Source: Streptomyces sp. 3214.6 (GTDB lineage: Bacteria > Actinomycetota > Actinomycetes > Streptomycetales > Streptomycetaceae). Taken from it: DNA of 64,000 bases. The position numbers and the translations under genes are program-made. Positions 50,848 through 59,550 of the stretch are shown here, piece by piece; positions within the stretch are counted from its first letter, which is position 1; every line of letters begins with the position of its first letter. Where the stretch lies: the NCBI RefSeq assembly GCF_900129855.1, contig NZ_LT670819.1, positions 1,054,001 to 1,118,000 on the forward strand, in the 5' to 3' direction. The notes under the pieces are model-generated. The model was not told the DNA's origin, made no database searches, and saw nothing but the letters and a program-made list of their open reading frames with translations.

Positions 50848-51876
50848 GTGAGCAGCGCAACAGGCAGCAACGTCGTCGTCACGGGCGCCACCGGCAACGT
50901 CGGCACGAGCGTGGTGCGTCTTCTGTCGCAGGATCCTGGCGTCGCCTCGGTGCGTGGCCTGGCCCGGCGGGTCCCGGACTGGTCGCCGCCGAAGACCGAC
51001 TGGGCGGCCGTCGACCTGGCCGACGAGCAGGCCGACCTCGCCGGGATCTTCGAGGGCGCGGCCGCTGTCGTGCATCTGGCCTGGGCGTTCCAGCCCACGC
51101 ACGATCCGGCGGTGACCTGGCGTACGAACGTCCTGGGCAGCATCCGGGTCTTCGAGGCCGTGGCCGCCGCGCATGTGCCCGTCCTCGTGCACGCGTCGTC
51201 GGTGGGTGCGTACTCGCCGGGACCGAAGGACCGGGCGGTGGACGAGTCATGGCCGACGCACGGCTGGCCGGACGCCGCGTACTGTCGGGAGAAGGCCTAT
51301 CTGGAGCGGGCTCTGGACACCTTCGAGCGGGACCACCCGCAGACCAGGGTGGTGCGGATGCGGCCGGCGTTCCTGTTCAAGCGGGAGTCGGCGAGCGAGC
51401 AACGGCGCATCTTCGGCGGGAGGTTCCTGCCCGGGCCGCTCGTCCACCCCGAGCGGCTGCCCCTCCTGCCTGACGTGCCGGGACTGCGTGTGCAGGCGCT
51501 GCACACCGACGACGCGGCGGAGGCGTACCGGCTCGCCCTGCGCACCGAGGTGGGGGGCGCCTTCAACCTGGCCGCCGAGCCCGCCGTGGACGCGAAGCTG
51601 CTCGGCAAGATGTTCGACGCCCATCCCGTCCGCCTGCCCCGGACAGCGGCCCGCTCGGCGATCGCCACGGCCTGGGGCCTACGCCTCCTGCCGGCTTCGC
51701 CGCACCTCTTCGACGCGGTCCTCAGGCTTCCCCTGATGGACTGCACCCGAGCCCGTGTCGAACTGGGCTGGCGCCCCGAGCATTCGGCGCCGGAGGTGCT
51801 GGAGGAGTTCCTCGAGGGCCTGCGCGGTGGGGAGGGCGAGGCCACGGAGCCGATGCGCGGCCGCAAGGCGGCCTGA
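50848..51876 (+). CDS. NAD-dependent epimerase/dehydratase family protein
   Basis: 342 residues, extended SDR. VVVTGATGNVGTSVVRLL binds the cofactor; the Ser in VHASSVGAYSPG and the degenerate Tyr site AAYCREKAYLE follow. Such proteins act on nucleotide sugars or as reductases of small molecules; substrate unknown. GTG 50848 has GAGAGGAG upstream. It may share the transcript of the SDR gene. Confidence 0.9.
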   Translation: MSSATGSNVVVTGATGNVGTSVVRLLSQDPGVASVRGLARRVPDWSPPKTDWAAVDLADEQADLAGIFEGAAAVVHLAWAFQPTHDPAVTWRTNVLGSIRVFEAVAAAHVPVLVHASSVGAYSPGPKDRAVDESWPTHGWPDAAYCREKAYLERALDTFERDHPQTRVVRMRPAFLFKRESASEQRRIFGGRFLPGPLVHPERLPLLPDVPGLRVQALHTDDAAEAYRLALRTEVGGAFNLAAEPAVDAKLLGKMFDAHPVRLPRTAARSAIATAWGLRLLPASPHLFDAVLRLPLMDCTRARVELGWRPEHSAPEVLEEFLEGLRGGEGEATEPMRGRKAA

Positions 51877-51896
51877 GAACCGGCCGTCCGGTCCTG

Positions 51897-51938
51897 CGGA
51901 CACCCAGGTCCGGACACCCAGGTCCGGGCACTCAGGTC
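51897..51938. repeat. 14-bp tandem repeat
   Basis: Two exact copies of CGGACACCCAGGTC and a third variant copy, in the 85-base gap after the epimerase gene. Confidence 0.9.
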
Positions 51939-51961
51939 CAGGTCGAGGCCGCCAAGGCTCT

Positions 51962-52222
51962 TCAGGCGGACGGTTCGTCGGGGACGGGATGGTCGGACTG
52001 TCCGTTTTCCGCGCGCGAGGCGCCCTGCCGGCCGCCGCGCGAGGCGCCCTGCCGGCCGGTGCCCGCCTCGTCGGTGTCCGGGACCTCCTGCGCGGCCTCG
52101 TCCGGCGACTCGGGCGCGGCTGCGTCCCAGGGGTCCTCGCCCCCGTCGGCCTGCTGGTCCGGCAGGTCACGCGGGACCGGCGCGCCGTCCTCGCCGGGGC
52201 CTTCGCGGCGCTGTGCGGCCAC
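51962..52222 (-). CDS. Small hydrophilic hypothetical protein
   Basis: 86 residues, acidic and probably disordered: VAAQRREGPGEDGAPVPRD at the start, and a duplicated GRQGASRG unit near the C-terminus caused by a 24-bp tandem DNA duplication (52013-52060). GTG 52222 is preceded by GGAGG at 5 bases, which is the main support that it is real. No function can be inferred. Confidence 0.55.
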   Translation of the reverse strand: MAAQRREGPGEDGAPVPRDLPDQQADGGEDPWDAAAPESPDEAAQEVPDTDEAGTGRQGASRGGRQGASRAENGQSDHPVPDEPSA

Positions 52223-52405
52223 GACGTCCTCCCTCCGCACTCCCCCGGACGACGATCGTCCGGGCCTCACGCGAGTACCTCCCCGACTGCCGGACGAAAC
52301 GTGGCGGCGGCCCGGTGGGAGGGACGCGTGTGCCGGGAGGGGCGTGCGCCCGCACCGGCGGTCGTCACCCGCCCCGTCACGCCGTCACGCCGCCCCGTCG
52401 CCCCG

Positions 52406-53185
52406 TCACGCCGCCGCGGACTCGATCTCGTCCAGCGCCGCGACGAGCTCCGGGGCTACCCTCTGCTGCACCCACCGCTCCTGATCGGCGCCGACCGCCC
52501 GCGGGACCGTCTCGATGAGCATGATCAGGTAGAGGTAGGCGCGGTAGAGGGCGAGACGCAGCCGTGCGGGCCGGTCGAACACGGCGCGGCCTCCGGCGGC
52601 CCGGTAGCCCTCCAGGAACGCCTCGTCCTTCCCGATGTCCCCGAGCAGCGCGAGGGAGACGAAGTCGGCGAGAGGGTCGCCCCAGAACATGCGCTCGCCG
52701 TCGATGAGGCCCCCGATCCGGGCCCGGCCGTCGGGACGGTCGACCAGGATGTTGCCCGGCCACAGGTCGTAGTGGACCAGCCGCGGGACGGTGACCTCGT
52801 CTAGGGCGTCGTACGCGGACCGGGCGACGGCGGCGACCTCCTCGACGGGACGGGGCAGCCGGGCGCCGTGCTCGCGGGCGTCGGCGAGGAGGCCGTCGAA
52901 CATCGCCGTGAACGCGGTGCGCCAGTCGGGTGTGAGCGGGCCGAAGGCGCCGGTGGGATAGCCGAAGCCGGGCCCGGTCACCTCGTGCAGCCGGGCGACC
53001 TGACGGCCCAACTCCCCACGCAGCTGCGCCTGTTCGGCGACGGTGAGCGAATCGTCCCAGGGCGCGCCCGGGGACAGCGTCATCAGCAGCCACGCCTCGT
53101 CGACGGCCACGACGCGTGGCGACGGCACGCCGGCCTCGGCCGCACCGCGGCAGAACTCCGCCTCGCCGAGCAGCAGCCGGCTCTC
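52406..53185 (-). pseudogene. Aminoglycoside-phosphotransferase-fold kinase, 3' part, split by a TnpB element
   Basis: About 258 codons of the C-terminal and central kinase fold remain: LLLGEAEFCRGAAEAGVPSP at the insertion edge, then the catalytic loop VHYDLWPGNILVD (His-x-Asp and Asn) and LIDGERMFWGDPLADFV (metal-binding Asp). The matching N-terminus lies at 54.65-54.79 kb on the same strand, beyond the element. The segment with the ATP-binding lysine between the two parts is missing, so the enzyme cannot be active. An internal start near 53128 could still express the fragment. Confidence 0.85.
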
Positions 53186-53330
53186 TTGACTTGCTCCTCG
53201 GGCTGAAGCCCGAGGATTCTGGCCTTCCGTGACTGGTTTGCTGTGCCGCTACGCGGCACGCGGTTCGGTCGGGAATCCGTGGCTTCCTGTTTCTTCGCGC
53301 TGTGCCAGAACGGATTCTGGTCTTACCGGC
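53186..53330 (-). ncRNA. Probable omega (reRNA) guide RNA scaffold of TnpB
   Basis: In IS605-type elements the guide RNA covers the end of tnpB and the right end. Here that region carries the 8-bp hairpin at 53196-53215 and ends at TCAA; host sequence beginning GAGAGCCGGC on the minus strand would form the guide. Extent is by analogy with known elements. Confidence 0.55.
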
Positions 53331-54472
53331 GCTCCGCAGGCCGACACCGCCAGTCCGGCGGCCGTCTTCACGTTGATCGCGGCGTTGTGGTCCCGGTCGT
53401 GGACGGCGCCGCAGGCGGTACAGGTCCATTCCCGGACGTTCAGGGGTTTGGGCCCGTCCACGGCGCCGCAGGCAGAGCAGGTCTGGGAGGTCGGCTCAAA
53501 CCGGCCGATCTTCACCAGCGTCCGGCCGTACCGCTGCGCCTTGTACTCCAGCATGTGCACGAATGACGACCAGCCCGCGTCGTGAACGGACTTGGCCAGC
53601 CGGGTACGTGCCAGCGCTTTCACTGCCAGGTCCTCCACGGCGATCCCTTGGTTCTCGCAGATCAGCTGTGTGGAGAGCTGGTGGTGGAACTCGCGGCGTG
53701 CGTCAGCGACCTTGGCGTGGGCGCGGGCGACCTTCAGGCGGGCCTTGGCCCGGTTCTTGGATCCCTTCTGTTTGCGGGACAGCTCCCGCTGGGCCTTCTT
53801 CAGTTTCTTCTCCGCGCGCCGCAGAAAGCGCGGGGAGTCGATCTTCGTGCCGTCGGACAGGACGGCGAAGTGGGTGAGGCCGAGGTCGATGCCGATGGTG
53901 CGGTCGGTGTCGGGCATCCGGTCCGCGTCGGCAGCGGGTTCGGTGTCGATGACGAAGGAGGCGAAGAACCGGCCTGCGGCGTCCTTGACGACGGTGACGG
54001 AGGAAGGGGCGGTAGGCAGAGGGCGGGACCACTTCACCTTCACCGCGCCGATCTTCGGCAGGCTCAGACGGCCGCCGGCGGTGATGCTCCAGCGGGCGTT
54101 GGCGGTGAACCGGATCGACTGCCGGGCGTCCCTGCGGGACTTGAACCGCGGCGCACCCAGTTGCGGGCCCTTGCGGACGCCCTTGAGGGAGGCGAAGAAG
54201 TTGCGGTAGGCGGTCTCGGCGTCCCGCAGGGACTGCTGGAGCACCACCGCGGACACCTCACCCAGCCAGGACCGCCCGGCCGTCCGCTTCGCCTCGGTGA
54301 CCAGCTTCCGGGACAGGTCACCGGCCGTCGGAAACGGCTGCCCGGCCCGACGGGCGTCCTCACGGGCCCGCACGGCGTCGTTGAACACGACACGGGCGCA
54401 CCCGAACGCCCTGACCAGCGCACCCTGTTGAGTGGCGTCGGGGTACACGCGGAAGCTGTACCGGAGCTGCAT
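53249..54472 (-). CDS. tnpB: TnpB RNA-guided endonuclease (IS605 OrfB family)
   Basis: 407 residues, apparently intact. N-terminal OrfB helix-turn-helix/WED-like part (MQLRYSFRVYPDATQQGALV), then the split RuvC nuclease with D196 in TIGIDLGLTHFAV, E280 in GIAVEDL and D361 in HDRDHNAAINV. The zinc finger CSACG (C332, C335) and CTACG (C351, C354) lies between the last two. TnpB proteins are programmable DNA nucleases guided by RNA made from the element right end. ATG 54472 starts the recognisable N-terminus; an in-frame start at 54490 is possible. All catalytic residues are present, so activity is plausible. Confidence 0.95.
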   Translation of the reverse strand: MQLRYSFRVYPDATQQGALVRAFGCARVVFNDAVRAREDARRAGQPFPTAGDLSRKLVTEAKRTAGRSWLGEVSAVVLQQSLRDAETAYRNFFASLKGVRKGPQLGAPRFKSRRDARQSIRFTANARWSITAGGRLSLPKIGAVKVKWSRPLPTAPSSVTVVKDAAGRFFASFVIDTEPAADADRMPDTDRTIGIDLGLTHFAVLSDGTKIDSPRFLRRAEKKLKKAQRELSRKQKGSKNRAKARLKVARAHAKVADARREFHHQLSTQLICENQGIAVEDLAVKALARTRLAKSVHDAGWSSFVHMLEYKAQRYGRTLVKIGRFEPTSQTCSACGAVDGPKPLNVREWTCTACGAVHDRDHNAAINVKTAAGLAVSACGAPVRPESVLAQREETGSHGFPTEPRAA

Positions 54473-54646
54473 GACGATCACACTAAGCACGTCGAACCCG
54501 CGTCGTCATCGGGAACGTGTGAACGATCCGTCACCGTCACGAGCCGGTTCCGGCTCCGCCGGACCTGAGTCTGCGACGCTCCGCGTCGCCACTGTCAGAT
54601 TCGCTTCACCACCGGCCTGAAGGCCGATGCACTGCGAATGAAATCC

Positions 54647-54788
54647 GGTAGCGGCTGCCGTCGGTGAGGCGGAGCTCCTCGACGGTGTTGTACGTGCCGC
54701 CGCCGAGCGGTCCGAGACGGGCCAGGCGGTCGGGCGGTATTCCCGCCGCCTCCAGCGCGTTCCGGGCCCGTGCCCAGGAGTCCGTCAA
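54647..54788 (-). pseudogene. Aminoglycoside-phosphotransferase-fold kinase, 5' part
   Basis: The first 48 codons of the disrupted kinase: MTDSWARARNALEAAG at the start and LGGGTYNTVEELRLTDGSRY, the glycine-rich ATP loop. The probable start is TTG 54788 with GGTGGG upstream. Read on into the element it stops after about a dozen foreign residues. Confidence 0.8.
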
Positions 54789-54887
54789 CTTGTACCCACC
54801 CCTTCCTCCGGCCGGCCGTGCGGTCCCGGTACAGGGTATGGAAGGCCCGCCGGACGCCCGACACCGTCGCGCAACGGGAGCGGCGGA

Positions 54888-54915
54888 GGCGGTGGCGGTG
54901 GCGGTGGCGGTGGCG
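54888..54915. repeat. Hexanucleotide GGCGGT tandem repeat
   Basis: Four full copies plus part of a fifth in the region between the divergent kinase and FUSC-type genes. Confidence 0.9.
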
Positions 54916-55086
54916 CAGAGCGTGCCGAGCAGCAGCGGACCGCGTCACCCGGTGCGGACAACCGGAACCCGACCACGGGGGCTGACCCCGTGGCCCACCT
55001 GCTCTTCCCCGGCCGCACGGGACGATCTAGGCTCGCTCGCGGCTGAAAACGTTCGAGGCAGGTGGGAAAGGGGAACGGGTCTGGGG

Positions 55087-56337
55087 ATGCAAGATGTACG
55101 TGAGCGCGTGGGGCCGCTCGTACGGTTGGTGCAGCGCCACCGGGAACCCGTGGTCGTCCAGGCGCTGCGGGCCGCCGCCGCGGCCACGATCGCGTATGTC
55201 ATCGCCCTGCGCCTGAGCCCCGAGGCACTGCCGCTGACGGCGCCGCTGACCGCTTTGCTGGTCGTGCAGGTCACCCTGTACGCGACGCTGACCAACGGCA
55301 TCCGCCGGGTGAACGCGGTGGTGGCCGGTGTGCTCGTCGCCATCGCCTTCAGCCTCCTGGTGGGTCTGACCTGGTGGAGCCTCGCGCTGCTGATCGTGGC
55401 CTCGCTGGGTGTGGGGCACCTGGTGCGGGTCGACGAGTACGTCCCCGAGGTGGCGATCAGCGCCATGCTGGTGCTCGGGGTGACCACCGTCGGGGACACG
55501 GCGTGGGCACGGGTGGTGGAGACGCTGATCGGCGCGGTCGTCGGGCTCGGCTGCAATGTGCTGCTGCCGCCTCCGGTGTGGGTGGAGGAGGCGGGCGAGT
55601 CGATCGAGGGGCTGGCCCGCCGGCTGCGGCAGCTGATGCTGCGCATCGGCGAGGAGGCGGCCGGCCGCACCCCCGTCGAGCAGGCGACGGCCCGGCTGCA
55701 CGAGGCGCGTCGGCTGGATCACGACATCGTCGAGGTGGACGCGGCGCTGCGGCAGGCCGAGGACAGCCTGCGGCTCAATCCGCGCGTGCGTGAGGGGCTG
55801 CTGCACCGGGTGGTGCTGCGCACCGGTCTGGACACGCTGGAGATCTGCACGGTCGTGCTGCGGGTGCTCGCCCGCACGCTCACCGACCTCGCCAAGGAGC
55901 GCGAACCGCAGCCGTTGTTCCCGCCGGAGACCGGGGCGACCGTGGAGCGGCTGCTGTCGGAGATCGCCGACGCGGTGGTCAGCTTCGCGGTGCTGGTCAC
56001 GACGAGTGTCAGCGTCAACGCGGACGCCGCCGAGGCCCGGCTCACCGCCGAGCTGCGGCAGGCCGTGGCCACCCGCGACAAGCTCGCCCAGCTGCTGCTG
56101 GAGCAGCTCCAGCACGACGCCCGCCAGTGGCAGCTGCACGGCGCCGTGCTCACCGAGGTCAACCGCATCCTGGACGAGCTCGACACCGAGCACCGCTCTC
56201 GCCGGCTCCTGGAGGACCTGGACCGCGTGTCACGGGAACAGCGCGAGCGCATGCCTCGTCTGACCCGCCTGCGTGAGCGGCTCGGCGTTCAGGAGGAGCT
56301 GTGGAACCGTACGGGGATCACCCGGCGTTCTCCTTGA
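55087..56337 (+). CDS. FUSC / aromatic acid exporter (ArAE)-like membrane protein
   Basis: 416 residues: an N-terminal membrane domain of six helices (about 22-160, ALRAAAAATIAYVIAL, PLTAPLTALLVVQVTLYATL) of the FUSC/ArAE type, then a long cytoplasmic coiled-coil-rich region ending LRERLGVQEELWNRTGI. Members export aromatic acids or affect envelope processes. A TAGGCT -10 box is at 55029-55034, giving a leader of about 45 bases; the ribosome site GGGG before ATG 55087 is weak. Confidence 0.88.
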   Translation: MQDVRERVGPLVRLVQRHREPVVVQALRAAAAATIAYVIALRLSPEALPLTAPLTALLVVQVTLYATLTNGIRRVNAVVAGVLVAIAFSLLVGLTWWSLALLIVASLGVGHLVRVDEYVPEVAISAMLVLGVTTVGDTAWARVVETLIGAVVGLGCNVLLPPPVWVEEAGESIEGLARRLRQLMLRIGEEAAGRTPVEQATARLHEARRLDHDIVEVDAALRQAEDSLRLNPRVREGLLHRVVLRTGLDTLEICTVVLRVLARTLTDLAKEREPQPLFPPETGATVERLLSEIADAVVSFAVLVTTSVSVNADAAEARLTAELRQAVATRDKLAQLLLEQLQHDARQWQLHGAVLTEVNRILDELDTEHRSRRLLEDLDRVSREQRERMPRLTRLRERLGVQEELWNRTGITRRSP

Positions 56338-56383
56338 CAGGCTCCGCGGCGGAGCCGGCGCGGGACACGAGGGGAGCATGCGG

Positions 56384-57436
56384 ATGGCCGACACCACCGT
56401 ACGGATCGACGGGGACTCGCTGAGGCTGCCGGGCGGGGTGGCGGTGCGCTTCATGCGGACGCTGCGGCTGCCGGAGAAGGGCACGCACGACCTGCCGCCC
56501 GGCCTCGGCGCGTTCCCGGTCCGCCGGGTCTCCGACCATGCCGGCACCGTGCCCGCCGAGTGGCTGGCTCGGGGCGGCGTGCTGCTGCCGATGTATCTGC
56601 GTGAGGCGATGTGGCTGAGCTTCGCGGGCTCGACGGAGCCGGCCGCGCTGCAGGTCGGGGCGGGCAAGGTGTGCGCGGTCTCCGGGAAGCCCTGGAGCAG
56701 CCGGCTCTCCCGCGACCCGCAGAACTACCTCACGCTGCCTCGTCAGCCCTGGCTGGACGGCATCAACTCGGGCAGGGGTACGGTGCGCCAGTTCGTGGCG
56801 GTGCCACTGGGCCTCGGGGCGACCGTGGAGGGCCAGGTCACCGGCGAGGAGGTCTGGGGCGGGGTCCAGCTTCAGTCGTTCCCGCTGAACGAGGTCGAGC
56901 GGGCCGAGTGGCGGGAGGCGGAGCGCCGCCGGTCCCTGGAGACGAGGAGCGTGAAGTCGGTGCGCGCGTACGGCGCCCCGCCCCCGCCCGGTGCGGCCCC
57001 GATGATGCCCGCCGCGACACCCGCTCCCGGCGGCGCGCCCCGGGTCCGCGCGGCCGCCGCGATGGGCCTGGGTGTGGGCGGTTCGATGCGCCAGGAGGTG
57101 TACCAGGACGTCCGTCCGGTCGAGGACTACACGGAGCGGCCGGCCGCCCGGGTCTTCGTGCATCTGGTGACGCCCCCGGAGTGGCGGCGCATCACCGGCG
57201 AGGAGCCCCCGCCGTCCCCCGTGGACCGCGCCGCGTACACCCAGGCCGGGCTGCCCTGGTTCGACTACTACGACGACGACGCGCACGACGTCGCGCCCAG
57301 CGACACCCTGGCCGGCGTGCAGCCGGTGGGCGAGTGGCTCGGCGCCGACCTGGACCCGTGGCAGCAGCCCGCCCCCGGCCAGGTGCACCACCTCAAGGAC
57401 ACACCGGGCAAGCCGGTGGAGGACGGCGACTGGTAG
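56384..57436 (+). CDS. Conserved hypothetical protein, 350 aa
   Basis: No family I can name. The N-terminal half (about 1-170) is a globular domain with VRFMRTLRLPEKGTHDLPPG, VLLPMYLREAMWLSF and TVRQFVAVPLGLGATVEGQV; a Pro/Ala-rich linker (about 200-225) leads to a second part with QEVYQDVRPVEDYTE and many acidic residues. No signal peptide or membrane helix. ATG 56384 is preferred, with GGGGAG 7 bases upstream; the ATG at 56378 abuts it. Related proteins occur widely in Streptomyces to my knowledge, without function. Confidence 0.8.
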   Translation: MADTTVRIDGDSLRLPGGVAVRFMRTLRLPEKGTHDLPPGLGAFPVRRVSDHAGTVPAEWLARGGVLLPMYLREAMWLSFAGSTEPAALQVGAGKVCAVSGKPWSSRLSRDPQNYLTLPRQPWLDGINSGRGTVRQFVAVPLGLGATVEGQVTGEEVWGGVQLQSFPLNEVERAEWREAERRRSLETRSVKSVRAYGAPPPPGAAPMMPAATPAPGGAPRVRAAAAMGLGVGGSMRQEVYQDVRPVEDYTERPAARVFVHLVTPPEWRRITGEEPPPSPVDRAAYTQAGLPWFDYYDDDAHDVAPSDTLAGVQPVGEWLGADLDPWQQPAPGQVHHLKDTPGKPVEDGDW

Positions 57437-57526
57437 CCCGCCGCGTTTTCCGCTTTTGCGTTCGACGGCCGGTCCGCGTCAAGGTGGCTGTCACGGAGGA
57501 TGCGGACGACGACCTGAGGTGCGGGC

Positions 57527-58774
57527 ATGAGCAGTGGGACGGACGCGGCCGACGGTCGCTGGAGCAGGCGCCGCTTCGTCGGGGTGCTCGGCGGCGCGGC
57601 GGCGGCGTCGGCCCTGGCCGGGTGCGGCAGCGGCAGTGCCGGCGGCTCACCGGACGCCGAGCAAGCCCCGCAGGCCGCGCCGCCCCAGCAGCCGTCAGCG
57701 TCCGCCTCGACGGTGTCCACGCCGCAGGCCTCGCCGAGCCCCTCCGGTCCCCGGCCGCTCTACGTGGGCACCTACACCTCCGCCGAGGGCGGCGGGAAGG
57801 GCATCGGCGTCGCCTCGTACGACCCCGGCTCGGGGCGGATCACCGGCCGGGGCGCGATCACCGGCGTCCCGGACCCGTCGTACCTCGCGGTGCACCCGAA
57901 CGGCCGAACGCTCTACGCGGCGGACGAACGCGAGGCGGGCGCCGTGACGGCCGTACGGCTGTCCGACGAGAAGGTGCTGGGCAGCTGGGCCACGGGCGGG
58001 GCGCACACCTGCCATGTGTCGGTGCATCCGAGCGGGCGGTGGCTGCTGAGCGCCGACTTCGGCTCGGGCAGTGTGGCCGTGCACCCGATCGACGCCTCGG
58101 GGGCGCTCGGCGACCGCACCGCCATGGAAACGCACACCCGTCCGGCGCCCCGGCAGGGCCAACAGGGGCCGCACGCCCACCAGTTCATCACGGCTCCGGA
58201 CGGCGGCCATGTCCTCGCCGTCGACTTCGGCACCGACACGGTGTACAGCTACCGCCTGAACGAGAAGGCGGGCACGCTCACGGAGGTCGCGCAGGCGCAC
58301 ACCCGTGCGGGCGCCGGTCCGCGCCATCTCACGTTCCATCCCGGCGGCCGGTACGCCTACCTCGCGAACGAGGCCGACGACACGGTCACGGTCTGCATGT
58401 ACGAAGCGTCCAGTGGCCGGTTGACGATCGGGAAGCCGCAGTCCACGGGCTCGAAGGCGGGCACCAACTACCCGGCGCAGCTGGCGGTCACGCGGGACGG
58501 CGCGTACGCCTTCCTCGCCAACCGCGGCGACAACAGCCTCGCCCGCTACGCCGTGGAGGCGGACGGGGCCCGGCTGCGGCTGCTCGGCACGGTGCCGGTG
58601 GACGGGGACTTCCCTCGGCAGATCGCCCTCTCGCCGGACGGCGGCCTGCTCTTCGCCGCCAACCAGCGCTCCGGCACGGTCAGCGTGTTCCGGGTGGACG
58701 GCGCGAGCGGTGGGCTGCGGCTCGCGGGTGAGCCGTTCGCGTCACCCGTCGCCGTCTGTGCGCTGCCGCTGTAG
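57527..58774 (+). CDS. Lactonase-family beta-propeller lipoprotein (6-phosphogluconolactonase-like), Tat signal
   Basis: 415 residues. A twin-arginine signal (SRRRFVGVLGG) and lipobox (SALAGC) indicate Tat export and lipidation. A disordered Ser/Pro/Gln linker (about 35-75) precedes a seven-bladed propeller of the lactonase (YbhE) family: LYVGTYTSAEGGGKGIGVAS, LAVHPNGRTLYAADE, HPSGRWLLSADFGSGSV, QQGPHAHQF, HPGGRYAYLANE and LSPDGGLLFAANQRSGTV. The activity outside the cell is unknown. It overlaps the convergent DUF2470 gene by 33 bases. Confidence 0.92.
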   Translation: MSSGTDAADGRWSRRRFVGVLGGAAAASALAGCGSGSAGGSPDAEQAPQAAPPQQPSASASTVSTPQASPSPSGPRPLYVGTYTSAEGGGKGIGVASYDPGSGRITGRGAITGVPDPSYLAVHPNGRTLYAADEREAGAVTAVRLSDEKVLGSWATGGAHTCHVSVHPSGRWLLSADFGSGSVAVHPIDASGALGDRTAMETHTRPAPRQGQQGPHAHQFITAPDGGHVLAVDFGTDTVYSYRLNEKAGTLTEVAQAHTRAGAGPRHLTFHPGGRYAYLANEADDTVTVCMYEASSGRLTIGKPQSTGSKAGTNYPAQLAVTRDGAYAFLANRGDNSLARYAVEADGARLRLLGTVPVDGDFPRQIALSPDGGLLFAANQRSGTVSVFRVDGASGGLRLAGEPFASPVAVCALPL

Positions 58775-59464
58775 GGCGCGCGGGCAGGCGGCCGCGGCCT
58801 GGGTGAGCAGGACGTGCATGCGCTCGGTGAGCTGTGCGACGTCGTCGGCGGGCGCGTGGAAGGGCAGGCGGACGTCGCCATGGGCACGGGCGCGCTCGAT
58901 GCGCAGCGTCAGTCCGTGCCGGTCGACGGCGAGCGGCTGAACGCGGACAGCGCCGTGCAGGCTGTCGCGCCGGACGAGCCGGGTGAGCCGCTCGACGGCG
59001 TCGGGGTGGGCGTCGGCGAGATGCGTGAGCAGCTGGGCCTCGGCGGTGGCGAGCGGGTCGGGGCGGGCCCGCGTGAACTCCTCGAGGGCGACGACGACCG
59101 CGCCGGTGGGCGGTTTCAGCACGACGCGGGTGGCATGGAAGGCGAGCTGGTCGCTCTCCGGGGTGAACCAGCCCGCCAGCCAGAGCCGGGCGCGGACACG
59201 GCTGCGTACGGGAACGGGCGCCGGGTCGGCGAACTCCAGCACGGCGGACGGCTCGCCGCGGGGTGCGCAGATCGCCGCGGTGCGCAGGGCGCTGTCCTCG
59301 GGCGCCCGCAGGATCACCCGGCCGTTCTCGTCGACGGTGTGCGCGCCGACGAACTCCTCGCGTCCGCCGTCCGCGGTCACGGCGCACGACCACGAGGCCG
59401 CGAGCACCGATCGGGCCTGCGCGGCGGCGGACGGCAGGGCCGCCCAGCTTTGGCTGTCACCCAT
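58742..59464 (-). CDS. DUF2470 domain protein under an iron box
   Basis: 240 residues. The N-terminal 120 residues resemble the split-barrel of heme-utilisation/PPOX-like proteins (ARLWLAGWFTPESDQ), and the C-terminal DUF2470 (about 125-215: ATAEAQLLTHLADAHPDAVE, VRVQPLAVDRHGLTLRI, VRLPFHAPADDVAQL) is the domain found in HugZ-type heme proteins. AAGGAGG is 8 bases before the ATG, immediately next to a DmdR/IdeR iron box, so it should be made under iron limitation. A role in heme iron use is a reasonable inference. Confidence 0.88.
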   Translation of the reverse strand: MGDSQSWAALPSAAAQARSVLAASWSCAVTADGGREEFVGAHTVDENGRVILRAPEDSALRTAAICAPRGEPSAVLEFADPAPVPVRSRVRARLWLAGWFTPESDQLAFHATRVVLKPPTGAVVVALEEFTRARPDPLATAEAQLLTHLADAHPDAVERLTRLVRRDSLHGAVRVQPLAVDRHGLTLRIERARAHGDVRLPFHAPADDVAQLTERMHVLLTQAAAACPRALQRQRTDGDG

Positions 59465-59476
59465 CCCAAAACCTCC

Positions 59477-59495
59477 TTAGGTAAGCCTTGCCTAA
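59477..59495 (-). promoter_or_regulatory. Iron box (DmdR1/IdeR operator)
   Basis: TTAGGTAAGCCTTGCCTAA, a 19-bp near-perfect palindrome fitting the consensus TTAGGTTAGGCTCACCTAA, 13-31 bases upstream of the DUF2470 start, overlapping its ribosome site. Confidence 0.88.
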
Positions 59496-59550
59496 CCTAT
59501 CGGAGTTCCATGGTCGCGCCAACCACTGCCCCAAGGCTCCCTGTCCGAAA

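Larger units (their letters stand above)
53186..54646 (-). mobile_element. IS200/IS605-type TnpB-only insertion element
   Basis: About 1.46 kb inserted in the phosphotransferase gene. The right end (low coordinates) has a perfect 8-bp hairpin CCTCGGGC-TGAA-GCCCGAGG (53196-53215) followed, reading leftward, by AGCAAGTCAA, the type of end seen in IS605 relatives. The left end near 54613-54626 has CGGCCT-GA-AGGCCG. There is no TnpA transposase, so movement would need one in trans. Exact borders are estimated from where the kinase homology stops. Confidence 0.8.

Noticed and set aside
52406..53128. Intact 240-residue kinase starting at 53128
   Set aside because: Kinase homology continues upstream to the element border and the ATP-binding N-terminus lies beyond the element, so it is a fragment.
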